A stretch of DNA of 64,000 nt, taken from positions 1,798,001-1,862,000 of the forward strand of contig CAVZIN010000007.1 in the NCBI GenBank assembly GCA_963775315.1, read 5' to 3'. Both the position numbers and the translations under genes were made by a program. Of the stretch, positions 53,634-61,918 are shown piece after piece. The notes under the pieces are model-generated. The model was not told where the DNA came from and did not search any database. It was given only the letters and a program-made list of their open reading frames with translations. The stretch's first letter is position 1, and the number at the start of each line of letters is the position of its first letter. The stretch comes from CAWGHZ01 sp963775315 (lineage in GTDB: Bacteria > Pseudomonadota > Alphaproteobacteria > MPNO01 > DASWLB01).

Positions 53634-54563
53634 ATGCCGGACAAGGTCATCATCACCTGCGCGGTGACGGGCGGCGTGCACACGCCGACCATGTCGGAGG
53701 GACTGCCCTACACGCCGAACGACATCGCGGCCCAGGCAATCGCCGCCGCCGAGGCGGGCGCGGCCGTGCTGCATCTTCACGCCCGCGACCCGAAGGACGG
53801 GCGGCCGACACCCGATCCCGCCGTCTTCATGCAGTTCCTGCCGCGCATCAAGCAGGCGACCGATGCGGTCATCAACATCACGGCGGGCGGCGGCACAAAC
53901 ATGACCGTCGAGCAGCGCCTGGCCGCGCCGTTCGCGGCGAGCCCGGAGCTCTGCTCCTGCAACATGGGCTCGATGAATTTCGGCCTGTTCCCGATGGCCG
54001 AGCGCGAGCGCGAATGGAAGTTCGACTGGGAGAAGCCCTACCTCGAGAACACCAAGGACTTCATCTTCCGCAACACGTTCAAGGACGTCGAGCGCATCCT
54101 GGTCGAGCTCGGCGAGGGCCACGGCACACGGTTCGAGTTCGAGTGCTACGACGTGGGCCATCTCTACAACCTCGCCCACTTCCTCGACCGCGGCCTCGCC
54201 AAGCCGCCTTTGTTCGTGCAGCTCATCTTCGGGATTCTCGGCGGCATCGGCGCCGAGCCGGACAATCTGGTCTTCATGAAGCGGACCGCCGATCGGCTGT
54301 TCGGCGATGCCTACAAATGGTCGGTGCTGGGCGCCGGCCGCCACCAGATGCCGCTCGCCATCATGGGCGCGCAGATGGGCGGCAACGTGCGGGTCGGGCT
54401 GGAAGATTCGCTCTATATTGGGCGCGGCAAGCTCGCCCGCGACAATGCGGAACAGGTGGCGAAGATCCGCCGCATGGTGGAGGAGCTGGGATACGAGATC
54501 GCGACGCCCGACGAGGCGCGCGCCGCCCTCGCCCTCAAGGGCGCCGACAAGGTCGCGTTCTGA
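53634..54563 (+). CDS. BKACE family beta-keto acid cleavage enzyme (DUF849)
   Basis: The 309-residue TIM-barrel enzyme has KVIITCAVTGGVHTPTMSEG at the start, AAVLHLHARDPKDGRPTPDP with the zinc-binding His pair, CSCNMGSMNFG, and a C-terminal GNVRVGLEDSLYIGRGKLA R. BKACE enzymes condense a beta-keto acid with acetyl-CoA; the 3-keto-5-aminohexanoate cleavage enzyme is the founding member. The substrate class cannot be fixed by eye. Confidence 0.9.
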   Translation: MPDKVIITCAVTGGVHTPTMSEGLPYTPNDIAAQAIAAAEAGAAVLHLHARDPKDGRPTPDPAVFMQFLPRIKQATDAVINITAGGGTNMTVEQRLAAPFAASPELCSCNMGSMNFGLFPMAEREREWKFDWEKPYLENTKDFIFRNTFKDVERILVELGEGHGTRFEFECYDVGHLYNLAHFLDRGLAKPPLFVQLIFGILGGIGAEPDNLVFMKRTADRLFGDAYKWSVLGAGRHQMPLAIMGAQMGGNVRVGLEDSLYIGRGKLARDNAEQVAKIRRMVEELGYEIATPDEARAALALKGADKVAF

Positions 54564-54596
54564 CCGGACGTTCGCGATCGAAGCCCGGCGAGGCCC

Positions 54597-56348
54597 CTAC
54601 CCTGCCTTGACGTCGCGGGCAGCGACGTGGAGGACCGGCGAGGCCGGCGGCAGGATCGTGGAAGCCGTCTCCCACGGCGGCGCGAGCGAGGGCCGGCCGA
54701 AAGCGTAGCCCTGCAGGTAGTCGACGCCCTCGCTCTCGAGAAGCTCCGCCTCCTCCATCGTCTCGACGCATTCGGCGACGGTGCGGATGTCGAGGTTGCG
54801 CGCCAGCTCGAGCAGCGTGCGGACGAACACGAGGTTGGACGGCGAGGCGCACACGCCGTGCACGAACGAGCCGTCGATCTTGATCGTGTCGACGGCGAGC
54901 GTCTTCAACTGCACGAAGGACGTGTAGCCCGCGCCGAAATCGTCGAGCGCGACGCGGCAGCCGAGATCCTTCAGCGCCAGCACGAAGCGCGCGCACTCGC
55001 TGATGTCCTCGAGCGCGGCAGTCTCGGTGATCTCGATCACCAGCCGCCGGGCGAGCTGGGGCCGGCCGCGCAGCGCGGCGACGAGACCGCGCAGCCACGA
55101 ACGGTCTCCCGCCGTGAGGCCCGAAACGTTGATCGCGAATTCGATGCCGTCGGACTCGACGAGGGCCTCCAGCGCGATGTCCAGCGCCTTGCGGTCGACC
55201 ACGCGGACGAGCCCGAGGCTTTCCACCGCCGGCATGAACGCCGCCGCGGTCAGCACGTCGCCCGACGGGCCGATCTTCCGCATCAGGCATTCGTAGCAGA
55301 CGGTCTCGTGCGTCTTCGCGGCCACGATCGGCTGGTAGGCGAAGCGCAGCCGGTTTTCTCGCGCGGCCCGCTTCACCTGTTCGGCCATCACGATGTTGTC
55401 GCGGTGGTCGCGGCGCTGCTCCTCGGAATATGTGTAGATGACATAGCCGTCGCGCCCGGCGCGCTTGGCCTTGGCGAGCGCGATCTCGGCCTTTGTCATC
55501 GTGTCGCCGGTCGTATGCGCCGAGGTCGGGAAGTCGACGGCGCCGATCGACACGGTGACGTGGATCGGGCCGAACGGCGTGTCGACCACCGTGTTGCGCG
55601 CGACCTCCAGCGTCTTTTCGCAGGCGCGCGGCAGATCGGCCTCCGGGCAGCGCGTCATGACGATGCCGAACCGGTCGCCGCCCAGCCGCCCGATCGTGTC
55701 GGACGCGCGGAGCGTCGCCTCCATCCGGCGGCCGAGGGCGAGGATCACGGAATCCGCCACCTCGTGGCCGAACGCGGTGTTCACCATCGTCAGCTTGTCG
55801 ATGCCGACCACCAGGAACACGCCGACCTCGCCATAGCGCGACGCGTACTTCAGCGCATGGTCAAGCGCCTCGCGGAGGCGGGTCCGGTTGAAGTGCCCGG
55901 TCAACTCGTCATGGTTGGCGAGGTATTTGAGCTCGGCCTCGGACTGGTGGCGGCCGGCGATGAAGCGCAGCGTGCCGCGCATGCGCTGGGGCTGGCCGCG
56001 CGGACCGAACTCGGCGGAGCCGCGGTCGTGCACCCAGCCCTGCTCGCCGCTGGCGAGACGCAGGCGGTATTCGCAGTCGTAGTTCTCGCGGGTGCGGTAG
56101 TGGCGCGACAGCATGTCGAGCCGGACCACCAGATCCTCCGGGTTGATCCGCCCGGCGAACTCGCGCCCCGTCCAGCGCCCGGTGGCGGGCGCGCCCAGCG
56201 TCTCCGCCCGCTCGCCCACGAAGTCGATGCGGTCGGCGATCAGGTCCCACTCGTAGGCGATCTCGCCCGAAGCGGCGAGCGCGGCGCGCAACCGTGCCAG
56301 CTCTTCCGCGTCGTCGTCCCTCGGTTCGCTGGCCTGTCGCTCGCGCAC
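54597..56348 (-). CDS. PAS/GGDEF/EAL cyclic-di-GMP protein (probable phosphodiesterase)
   Basis: The protein has about 583 residues. I place the start at the GTG at 56348, 7 bp after GGAGG. A PAS-like domain (about 20-125; GEIAYEWDLIADRIDFVGER) precedes a GGDEF domain whose active site reads GGDRF (degenerate). The EAL domain has ECL in place of EAL but keeps NVSG, EITETA, DDFGAGYTS, IKIDGSFV and ECVE. It therefore more likely degrades than makes c-di-GMP. There is no signal or membrane segment. Confidence 0.88.
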   Translation of the reverse strand: MRERQASEPRDDDAEELARLRAALAASGEIAYEWDLIADRIDFVGERAETLGAPATGRWTGREFAGRINPEDLVVRLDMLSRHYRTRENYDCEYRLRLASGEQGWVHDRGSAEFGPRGQPQRMRGTLRFIAGRHQSEAELKYLANHDELTGHFNRTRLREALDHALKYASRYGEVGVFLVVGIDKLTMVNTAFGHEVADSVILALGRRMEATLRASDTIGRLGGDRFGIVMTRCPEADLPRACEKTLEVARNTVVDTPFGPIHVTVSIGAVDFPTSAHTTGDTMTKAEIALAKAKRAGRDGYVIYTYSEEQRRDHRDNIVMAEQVKRAARENRLRFAYQPIVAAKTHETVCYECLMRKIGPSGDVLTAAAFMPAVESLGLVRVVDRKALDIALEALVESDGIEFAINVSGLTAGDRSWLRGLVAALRGRPQLARRLVIEITETAALEDISECARFVLALKDLGCRVALDDFGAGYTSFVQLKTLAVDTIKIDGSFVHGVCASPSNLVFVRTLLELARNLDIRTVAECVETMEEAELLESEGVDYLQGYAFGRPSLAPPWETASTILPPASPVLHVAARDVKAG

Positions 56349-56454
56349 GCATCCTCCAACCGATACCGGGGCCGGCGGCGAAGGCCGACCCGGTCTTCCG
56401 CTTCTAGGCGGCAACGGTTGCCAAAGCCTTAAGGACGCGGGTATGCAGGCAAAC

Positions 56455-56556
56455 TTGGTTAACGCATCGAGCGCCTTTTGTTAAGGAATATTAATAAGTA
56501 CTTAAATTTTGTCTTGCATTTTACGAAATTTTATCTATATTTTTTTCCGCCGGGTG
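56455..56556. other. AT-rich intergenic patch
   Basis: In contrast to the GC-rich surroundings, this stretch is mainly A/T (AATATTAATAAGTACTTAAA; TTTTATCTATATTTTTTT). It lies between the divergent c-di-GMP gene and a small gene at 56583. It may be a promoter or nucleoid-protein site. Confidence 0.5.
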
Positions 56557-56582
56557 GGGAAACCGGCGCTGGGGTCACGCAG

Positions 56583-56849
56583 GTGAACATACCGTCCGTA
56601 AAGCTTCTGCCGGCCAGGCCCGGCCTGAAGGCGGTGACGCCCGCCTCGCGCGTCGCGGATGACGCGGGGCTCGGCCTTCCGGCCCGCATGGCGTCCGCCG
56701 CGCCGATGATGCTCGCCACAGCCTTCCTCGCCCAGCGCATCGCCCAGGAGGCGATGGTCCCGCCGACCCCCGCCCCATCGCTGGCGGCGGCCTACGTTTC
56801 CGCCGCGCCCGCGGCGTTCGAGGGCCTGAACTTCCGCACGCTGGCGTAG
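56583..56849 (+). CDS. Small protein of unknown function
   Basis: The 88-residue frame starts with GTG at 56583 (VNIPSVKLLPARPGLKAVTP) and is rich in Ala and Pro, with a helical middle (PMMLATAFLAQRIAQEAM). No family is recognised. Codon use is like that of genuine genes here and the AT-rich patch upstream could be its promoter. It may be a cytoplasmic small protein. A dispersed repeat begins right at its stop. Confidence 0.45.
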   Translation: MNIPSVKLLPARPGLKAVTPASRVADDAGLGLPARMASAAPMMLATAFLAQRIAQEAMVPPTPAPSLAAAYVSAAPAAFEGLNFRTLA

Positions 56850-56978
56850 AGCGGCTATCCGTCCTTTGGATCACCGCGCGATGGCCTCGCCCTTCGACAG
56901 CTCAGGGTGAAGCCGAAAAAGAAAGCCCTCATCCAGAGCCCGTCGAAGGATGAGGGCTTCAACTTGCGGAAACAGGCT
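56847..56978. repeat. Dispersed intergenic repeat, copy 2
   Basis: This is the same layout as 40913-41047: TAGAGCGG, a small stem, GGCCTCGCCCTTCGACAG, CTCAGGGTGAAG, then a 12-bp stem AAGCCCTCATCC/GGATGAGGGCTT with a 13-base loop. The small stem near the left differs between copies in sequence but keeps pairing (CGTGA/TCACG versus ATCC/GGAT), suggesting selection for structure. It lies between two convergent genes. Confidence 0.65.
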
Positions 56979-56994
56979 CGAAGGCCGGAGCGCC

Positions 56995-57942
56995 CTACCG
57001 CTTCTTCGACCTGACCATCGGGCCGGTCGACTTGCCGGTTGCGAAGGAGCGCCAAGCTTCCGGCGCCTTGACCACGCGGTTCCGCAGCGTGCCGATCTTC
57101 TCGGTCACCAGCTCGACCACGTCGCCCGCCTTGATCTGCTTGTCGCCGGCGTAGGTGCCGAGCGACAGCACGTCGCCCGCCTGCAGCGGCGCGTAGTCCG
57201 AGCAATAGGCCAGCACGTCGAACGGATCGAAGATCATGTCCCGGGTGTTGCCCTTGCGCGTGACCTTGCCGTTGATCCGCACCTCCTGCTTCAGGTTGCG
57301 CGGGTCCGGCAGCTCCTTCGCGGTCACGATGCACGGCCCCATCGGGCAGAACGTCGCGAAGTTCTTGGCGTAGGAATAGGGCTGGCCCATCTTCAGCCGC
57401 TCGCGCTGGCGGTCGCGCGCCGAAACGTCGTTGCAGATCGTCCAGCCGAACACATAGTCCGGCGCGTCCGCCGCGCTCACATGGCGGCAGTCGCGCCCCA
57501 CGACCAGCCCGAGCTCGTGCTCCTCGTCCACCTTCTGCGGGAAGGGCGGCAGCTCGATCGCGCCGTCGTGGCCCACCATGGTGGAGGGGTATTTCGCGAA
57601 CACGATCGGCTCGTTGTAGAAATCGAGGTTCGTCTCGTCTATGTGCGACTGGTAGTTGAGGGCGAGGGCCAGGATCTTCGGCGGATCGAGGATCGGCGGC
57701 AGGTAGGACGGACGCTCGACCAGATAGGTGGAGATACGCCCTTCCTTGCGGAGTTGGCCGAGCGATTCCCCGGCGACCGCGTCGATGTCGATGCCCGAGC
57801 GGATGATCTCCAGCATCGAGCCAGCCGGCGCCGCGACGCCCGGGTGCGTCACCGCCAGCGCGCGGGTCAGATCGACGATTCCCTCGGGCGCCTCGGCGCC
57901 GACATGCGCGCCGTTCGGCACGGCAAAAGTGAGCAGCTTCAT
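56995..57942 (-). CDS. Fumarylacetoacetate hydrolase family protein
   Basis: The 315-residue protein has KILALALNYQSHIDETNLDF, IELPPFPQKVDEEHELGLVV (metal-binding Glu cluster), VFGWTICNDVSARDRQRERL and MIFDPFDVLAYCSDYAPLQAGD. This is the FAH/2-hydroxyhepta-2,4-diene-1,7-dioate isomerase group acting on dicarbonyl or hydroxy-acid intermediates of aromatic catabolism. The exact substrate is open. Confidence 0.9.
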   Translation of the reverse strand: MKLLTFAVPNGAHVGAEAPEGIVDLTRALAVTHPGVAAPAGSMLEIIRSGIDIDAVAGESLGQLRKEGRISTYLVERPSYLPPILDPPKILALALNYQSHIDETNLDFYNEPIVFAKYPSTMVGHDGAIELPPFPQKVDEEHELGLVVGRDCRHVSAADAPDYVFGWTICNDVSARDRQRERLKMGQPYSYAKNFATFCPMGPCIVTAKELPDPRNLKQEVRINGKVTRKGNTRDMIFDPFDVLAYCSDYAPLQAGDVLSLGTYAGDKQIKAGDVVELVTEKIGTLRNRVVKAPEAWRSFATGKSTGPMVRSKKR

Positions 57943-58063
57943 GACGTCTTGTTCCTCCCCACGTCCTGACGGCGCCAGACCCTAGCCGATCCGTCGCGCC
58001 CGCGCCACGCCCGCCCCGCGCCGAAACCTTCCGTTAACCAGTTGGGCCGGAAGATCGCCCGTC

Positions 58064-59467
58064 ATGCCCACGCGCCAGCTTGCCGGTTTCGCCCTTTTGA
58101 CGGTCGCAGCGGTGGCCGCGCTGACGCTCGCCTGGGAATTCGCGTTTGCCGGCTCGCTCGACCTGATCGGGGCTGGCAGCGCGCAGCACTGGGAGGCCGT
58201 CGGCGCCGCGGCCTGCGCGGCCGGGTTCGGGCTGGTGGTCGCGCTGCACCTCCGCCGCCGCCTCGCCGCCCACAACGCGCGCGTCGAGCAGGCCCTCTCC
58301 GAAAGCGAGCGGCGCTTCCGCGACCTCGTCGACCTTCTGCCCGAGGTGGTGTTCGAAACCGACGCCCGCGGGCGGCTGGTCTATCTCAACCGCCAGGCGC
58401 GCGACCTGACCGGCTACGACGACAGCGACCTCGCGGCCGGGATCGGCGCGCTCGACATGATCGTGCCCGAGGACCGCCCGCGCGCGAAAGAGAACATCGC
58501 CGCCGTCTTTACCGGGCAGGATCTCGGCCACAACGAATACATGGCGCTGCGCAAGGACGGGTCGCGCTTCCCCGCGACCGTGCATTCGCGCCCGATCGTC
58601 CGCGACGGCCGGCCGGTGGGGCTGCGCGGGACCGTGCTCGACATCACCGAGCGGCGCCAGGTCGAGGACGCGCTGCGCGCCGCGATGCGCGAGGCCGAGG
58701 TGGCGAGCCGCGTCAAGTCGGAATTCCTCGCCGCGGTGAGCCATGAGCTGCGCACGCCGCTGAACGCGATCATCGGGTTTTCCGACATGATCCGCACCGC
58801 GACGCACGGTGAGATCGCCAACGAGCGCTACCGCGAATATATCGGCGACATCCACGATTCCGGCCAGCACCTCTTGGAGCTGATCAACGACATCCTCGAC
58901 CTCTCCAAGATCGAGGCCGGCAAGGACGAGCTCGCCCGCCAGCCCGTCGTCATCGCCGAGAACGCACGTTCCGCGATCACGCTGGTCCGCCAGCGCGCGC
59001 GCGAGGGCGGCGTCGCGGTCACGCTCGACATCGCGCCCGGCCTGCCCGCGCTCGATGCCGACCCGCGCCGGCTGAAGCAGGTGTTCGTCAACCTGCTGAC
59101 CAATGCGATCAAGTTCACCCCACGCGGCGGCACCGTCACCCTCGCCGCCCGGCGCGTTGCGGACCGCGGGCTGGAGCTTTCCGTCGCCGACACCGGCATC
59201 GGGATCGCCCCGGAGGACATCCCGAAGGCGCTGTCGCAGTTCGGCCAGATCAAGAAGGACCCGGAGTTCGCCCAGGAAGGCACCGGGCTCGGCCTGCCGC
59301 TCAGCAAGGCGATCGTGGAAAGCCACGGCGGCACGCTCGTCATCGAAAGCGAGGTCGGCGTCGGCACGGTCGTGAAGCTCCGCTTCCCGCCGGCGAGCCT
59401 GGTCGCCCGCCCCACCGAGGCCGAGCTCGCCGCCGCCGTCGCCCGGCCGCGCGTCGCAGTCGGGTAG
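58064..59467 (+). CDS. Membrane-bound PAS sensor histidine kinase
   Basis: The 467-residue protein has two N-terminal membrane helices (LAGFALLTVAAVAALTLAWE and a second at about 45-65). A PAS/PAC domain follows (about 85-205; FRDLVDLLPEVVFETDARGR). HisKA reads EFLAAVSHELRTPLNAIIGF and HATPase reads NLLTNAIKFTPRGG, DTGIGIAPEDIP, GTGLGLPLSKAIVESHGG. No receiver or response regulator gene lies next to it, so it is an orphan kinase here. Confidence 0.92.
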   Translation: MPTRQLAGFALLTVAAVAALTLAWEFAFAGSLDLIGAGSAQHWEAVGAAACAAGFGLVVALHLRRRLAAHNARVEQALSESERRFRDLVDLLPEVVFETDARGRLVYLNRQARDLTGYDDSDLAAGIGALDMIVPEDRPRAKENIAAVFTGQDLGHNEYMALRKDGSRFPATVHSRPIVRDGRPVGLRGTVLDITERRQVEDALRAAMREAEVASRVKSEFLAAVSHELRTPLNAIIGFSDMIRTATHGEIANERYREYIGDIHDSGQHLLELINDILDLSKIEAGKDELARQPVVIAENARSAITLVRQRAREGGVAVTLDIAPGLPALDADPRRLKQVFVNLLTNAIKFTPRGGTVTLAARRVADRGLELSVADTGIGIAPEDIPKALSQFGQIKKDPEFAQEGTGLGLPLSKAIVESHGGTLVIESEVGVGTVVKLRFPPASLVARPTEAELAAAVARPRVAVG

Positions 59468-59474
59468 CGGTCCG

Positions 59475-60227
59475 CTAGCTTCTCACCCAGCCGCCGTCGA
59501 CGACCAGCGTCTGGCCGGTGACGAAGGCGGCGTCGTCGGAGGTGAGGAAGGCGAGCGCGCCGACGAGGTCGGCCGGCTCCTCGCTCCGCTTGATGGCCTG
59601 CAGGTTGGCGACCATGGCGAACCGGTCGGCCGGCTGGCCGCCGGGGCCGAGCGTCCCGGGCGTGCGGGTCAGGCTCGGCGCGATGGCATTGACGGTAATG
59701 CCGTGCGGGCCGAGCTCGGTCGCGAGCGCCCGGGTGAAGCCGATCACGCCGCCCTTCGAGGCGACATAGTGGACGAAGCCGGTCACCGGCGTCGCGAACG
59801 TGTTCGACGCCATGTTGACGATGCGCCCCCAGCCGCGCTGCTTCATGCCGGGCACGAAGGACTGGGCGGTGAGGAACATCGCGTCGAGGTTGATCGAGAG
59901 CACGCGGCGCCAATCCTCGAAGCCCATCCGGTCGAACGGCAGGTTGGGGAACACGCCCGCGTTGTTGACGAGAATGTCGCAGCGCCCGAACACGCGGCCG
60001 ACCTCGGCGGCGAGCCGCACCACGTCCTCCGGCTTCGAAACGTCGCAGGCGACAGCGTGCGCCTTGCGCCCGGCCGCGCGGACCAGCGCGACGGTCTCGT
60101 CGCCCGGCCCCAGATCGGCGACGCAGACGTCCACCCCCTCCTCCGCCAGCCGCTTGGCGTAGGCTTGGCCCAGCCCGCGCGCCCCGCCGGTGATGACCGC
60201 GACCTTGCCCTCGTGTCCCTTGCCCAT
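59475..60227 (-). CDS. Short-chain dehydrogenase/reductase
   Basis: The 250-residue protein has the NAD(P)-binding TGGARGLGQAYAKRLAEEG, NNAGVFPN, the catalytic Ser in NMASNTFATP, the YVASK motif, and a C-terminal FVTGQTLVVDGGWVRS. It is close to FabG/3-oxoacyl reductases, but many catabolic dehydrogenases share this pattern. It is convergent with the histidine kinase gene. Confidence 0.9.
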   Translation of the reverse strand: MGKGHEGKVAVITGGARGLGQAYAKRLAEEGVDVCVADLGPGDETVALVRAAGRKAHAVACDVSKPEDVVRLAAEVGRVFGRCDILVNNAGVFPNLPFDRMGFEDWRRVLSINLDAMFLTAQSFVPGMKQRGWGRIVNMASNTFATPVTGFVHYVASKGGVIGFTRALATELGPHGITVNAIAPSLTRTPGTLGPGGQPADRFAMVANLQAIKRSEEPADLVGALAFLTSDDAAFVTGQTLVVDGGWVRS

Positions 60228-60281
60228 GTTCCCTCCCGCGTTCGCCGCGGATCATGGCACATAGCCCGACCGAGTTCGACA

Positions 60282-60431
60282 GACCCCCACCCTGTCCCTC
60301 CCCCTCAAGAGGGGAGGGAACGTTTTCACAGAGGCCTGTCCTCTCCGGCGGTCACCGAATTCGACATCCGCGCCCGGACCTCGCCTCAGCGCCCCCTCCC
60401 CCCTTGAGGGGAGGGTTGGGGAGGGGGTCCT
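60282..60431. repeat. Pair of inverted hairpin repeats upstream of the thioredoxin-like/UGSC operon
   Basis: Two hairpins with identical 8-base arms CCCTCCCC/GGGGAGGG lie at 60296-60318 and 60394-60415. Their flanks are also inverted copies (GACCCCC near 60282, GGGGGTC near 60425-60431). The whole stretch is thus a long interrupted palindrome of about 150 bp. It lies in the divergent space between the SDR gene and the operon at 60464, and may be a mobile palindromic repeat or terminator-like element. Confidence 0.55.
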
Positions 60432-60463
60432 TCGCCTTCGGCGATGCTGGTATGATGTTGTCC

Positions 60464-61918
60464 ATGGACGATGCGGCCGCAACGATCGCCGCCAGGCTCG
60501 GGCTTGCCGACGGGCTGGTCGCGGTGGTGAAGGAGGAGTGCCCGACCTGCCATCTGGTCGCGCCCGTGCTCGCGCGGCTCGCCGCGGGCGGCGGCCTCAC
60601 GGTCTGCAGCCAGGACGATCCCGCCTTTCCGGCCGAGGTCGAGGCGCGCCGGGACGATACCGGGCTCGAGGCGTCATGGCGCCTCGGCGTCGAGATCGTG
60701 CCCACCCTGGTCCGCATCGAGAACGGCGCCGAGACCGCGCGCGCCATCGGCTGGAACCGCGACGAGTGGCGCGCGCTCACCGGTGTCGACGACCTCGGCG
60801 CCGAGCTTCCGGACAACCGGCCGGGCTGCGGCTCGCGCACGGTCGAGCCCGGCATGGCGAGCCGGCTCAAGGTGCGGTTCGGCGAGACCGGCCTCGCCGC
60901 GCGGCGCATCCCCGTCCCCACCGAGATCGAGCCCATAGAATATTGCTACGAGCGCGGCTGGACCGACGGCCTGCCCGTCGTGCCCCCGACCGAGTCCCGC
61001 GTCCTCGACATGCTGGAGGGCACGTCGCGCTCCCCGTCCGAGATCGTCGGGCTGATCCCGCCCAACCGGATCGAATGCTCGGTCGAGAAGATCGCGATCA
61101 ACGCGGTGATGGCTGGCTGCGCGCCCGAATATTTGCCCGTCGTGATCGCCGCGATCGAGGCCGCGCTGATCCCCGAGTTCGGGCTGCACGGCGTGGTCGC
61201 CACCACCAACGCCGTCGCGCCGGTCGTGATGGTGTCCGGCCCGGTCGCGCGCCGCATCGGCATGAACGCCAAGGGCAACGCGCTGGGCCAGGGCAACCGC
61301 GCCAACGCCACCATCGGTCGGGCGCTGCAGCTCGTGGTGCGCAACGTCGGCGGCGGCCGGCCGGGCGAGATCGACCGCGCCGTGTTCGGCAACCCCGGCA
61401 AGTACAGCTTCTGCTTCGCCGAGGACGAGGATGCCGAATGGGAGAGCTACGCGGTCGAGCGCGGCTTCGCGCCCGGCACCTCGACCGTCACGCTGTTCAC
61501 CGGCGACGGGGTGACGCCGATCATCGACCACATCTCGCGCGACGCATCGGACCTCGCCGATTCCTACGCGGGCTGCCTCCGCGCGCTCTACCACCCGGGC
61601 CAGGTGAACGACGTCTCGGCCTTCCTGATCGTCTCGCCCGAGCACGCCGCCGTGTTCCACGAGGCGCGCTGGTCGAAGGCGCGGCTGAAGGAGGAGCTGC
61701 GCGCAAGGCTCGACGTGCCGCTCGCCGAGGTGGTGTCGGGCCGCGCCGGCAAGGGGCCGATGGCACAAGGCGAGCTTGCCGCCGCCGCCATTCCCAAGTT
61801 CCGCACCGGCACGCTGAACGTCGCGCGCGCCGGCGGCTCCGCCGGCAAGTACACGGCGATCATCTCGGGCCTCGGCTCGATCACCATCAACCCGGTCATC
61901 AAGGAGATCGCACGATGA
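60464..61918 (+). CDS. Thioredoxin-like domain protein, partner of the UGSC selenoprotein
   Basis: The protein has about 484 residues from the ATG at 60464 (ATGs at 60452 and 60455 are in-frame alternatives). Residues 1-110 look thioredoxin-like, with a CPTC redox motif at 26-29 (VVKEECPTCHLVAPVLARLA) and the cis-Pro segment EIVPTLVRIENG. The remaining 370 residues are a conserved-looking domain I cannot name, with YCYERGWTDGLPVVPPTESR, GLIPPNRIECSVEKIAINAV and GTLNVARAGGSAGKYTAIIS. Its stop overlaps the next start (ATGA), so the two proteins are made together. The function is probably redox-linked, otherwise unknown. Confidence 0.8.
   Translation: MDDAAATIAARLGLADGLVAVVKEECPTCHLVAPVLARLAAGGGLTVCSQDDPAFPAEVEARRDDTGLEASWRLGVEIVPTLVRIENGAETARAIGWNRDEWRALTGVDDLGAELPDNRPGCGSRTVEPGMASRLKVRFGETGLAARRIPVPTEIEPIEYCYERGWTDGLPVVPPTESRVLDMLEGTSRSPSEIVGLIPPNRIECSVEKIAINAVMAGCAPEYLPVVIAAIEAALIPEFGLHGVVATTNAVAPVVMVSGPVARRIGMNAKGNALGQGNRANATIGRALQLVVRNVGGGRPGEIDRAVFGNPGKYSFCFAEDEDAEWESYAVERGFAPGTSTVTLFTGDGVTPIIDHISRDASDLADSYAGCLRALYHPGQVNDVSAFLIVSPEHAAVFHEARWSKARLKEELRARLDVPLAEVVSGRAGKGPMAQGELAAAAIPKFRTGTLNVARAGGSAGKYTAIISGLGSITINPVIKEIAR

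Noticed and set aside
54627..56432. 601-codon plus-strand open frame
   Set aside because: It is antisense to the PAS/GGDEF/EAL gene, and its translation shows no domain.
60254..60463. N-terminal extension of the thioredoxin-like protein through the inverted repeats
   Set aside because: The extension is Pro/Arg-rich, translates a palindromic repeat and lacks a ribosome site; the thioredoxin-like domain begins at 60464.
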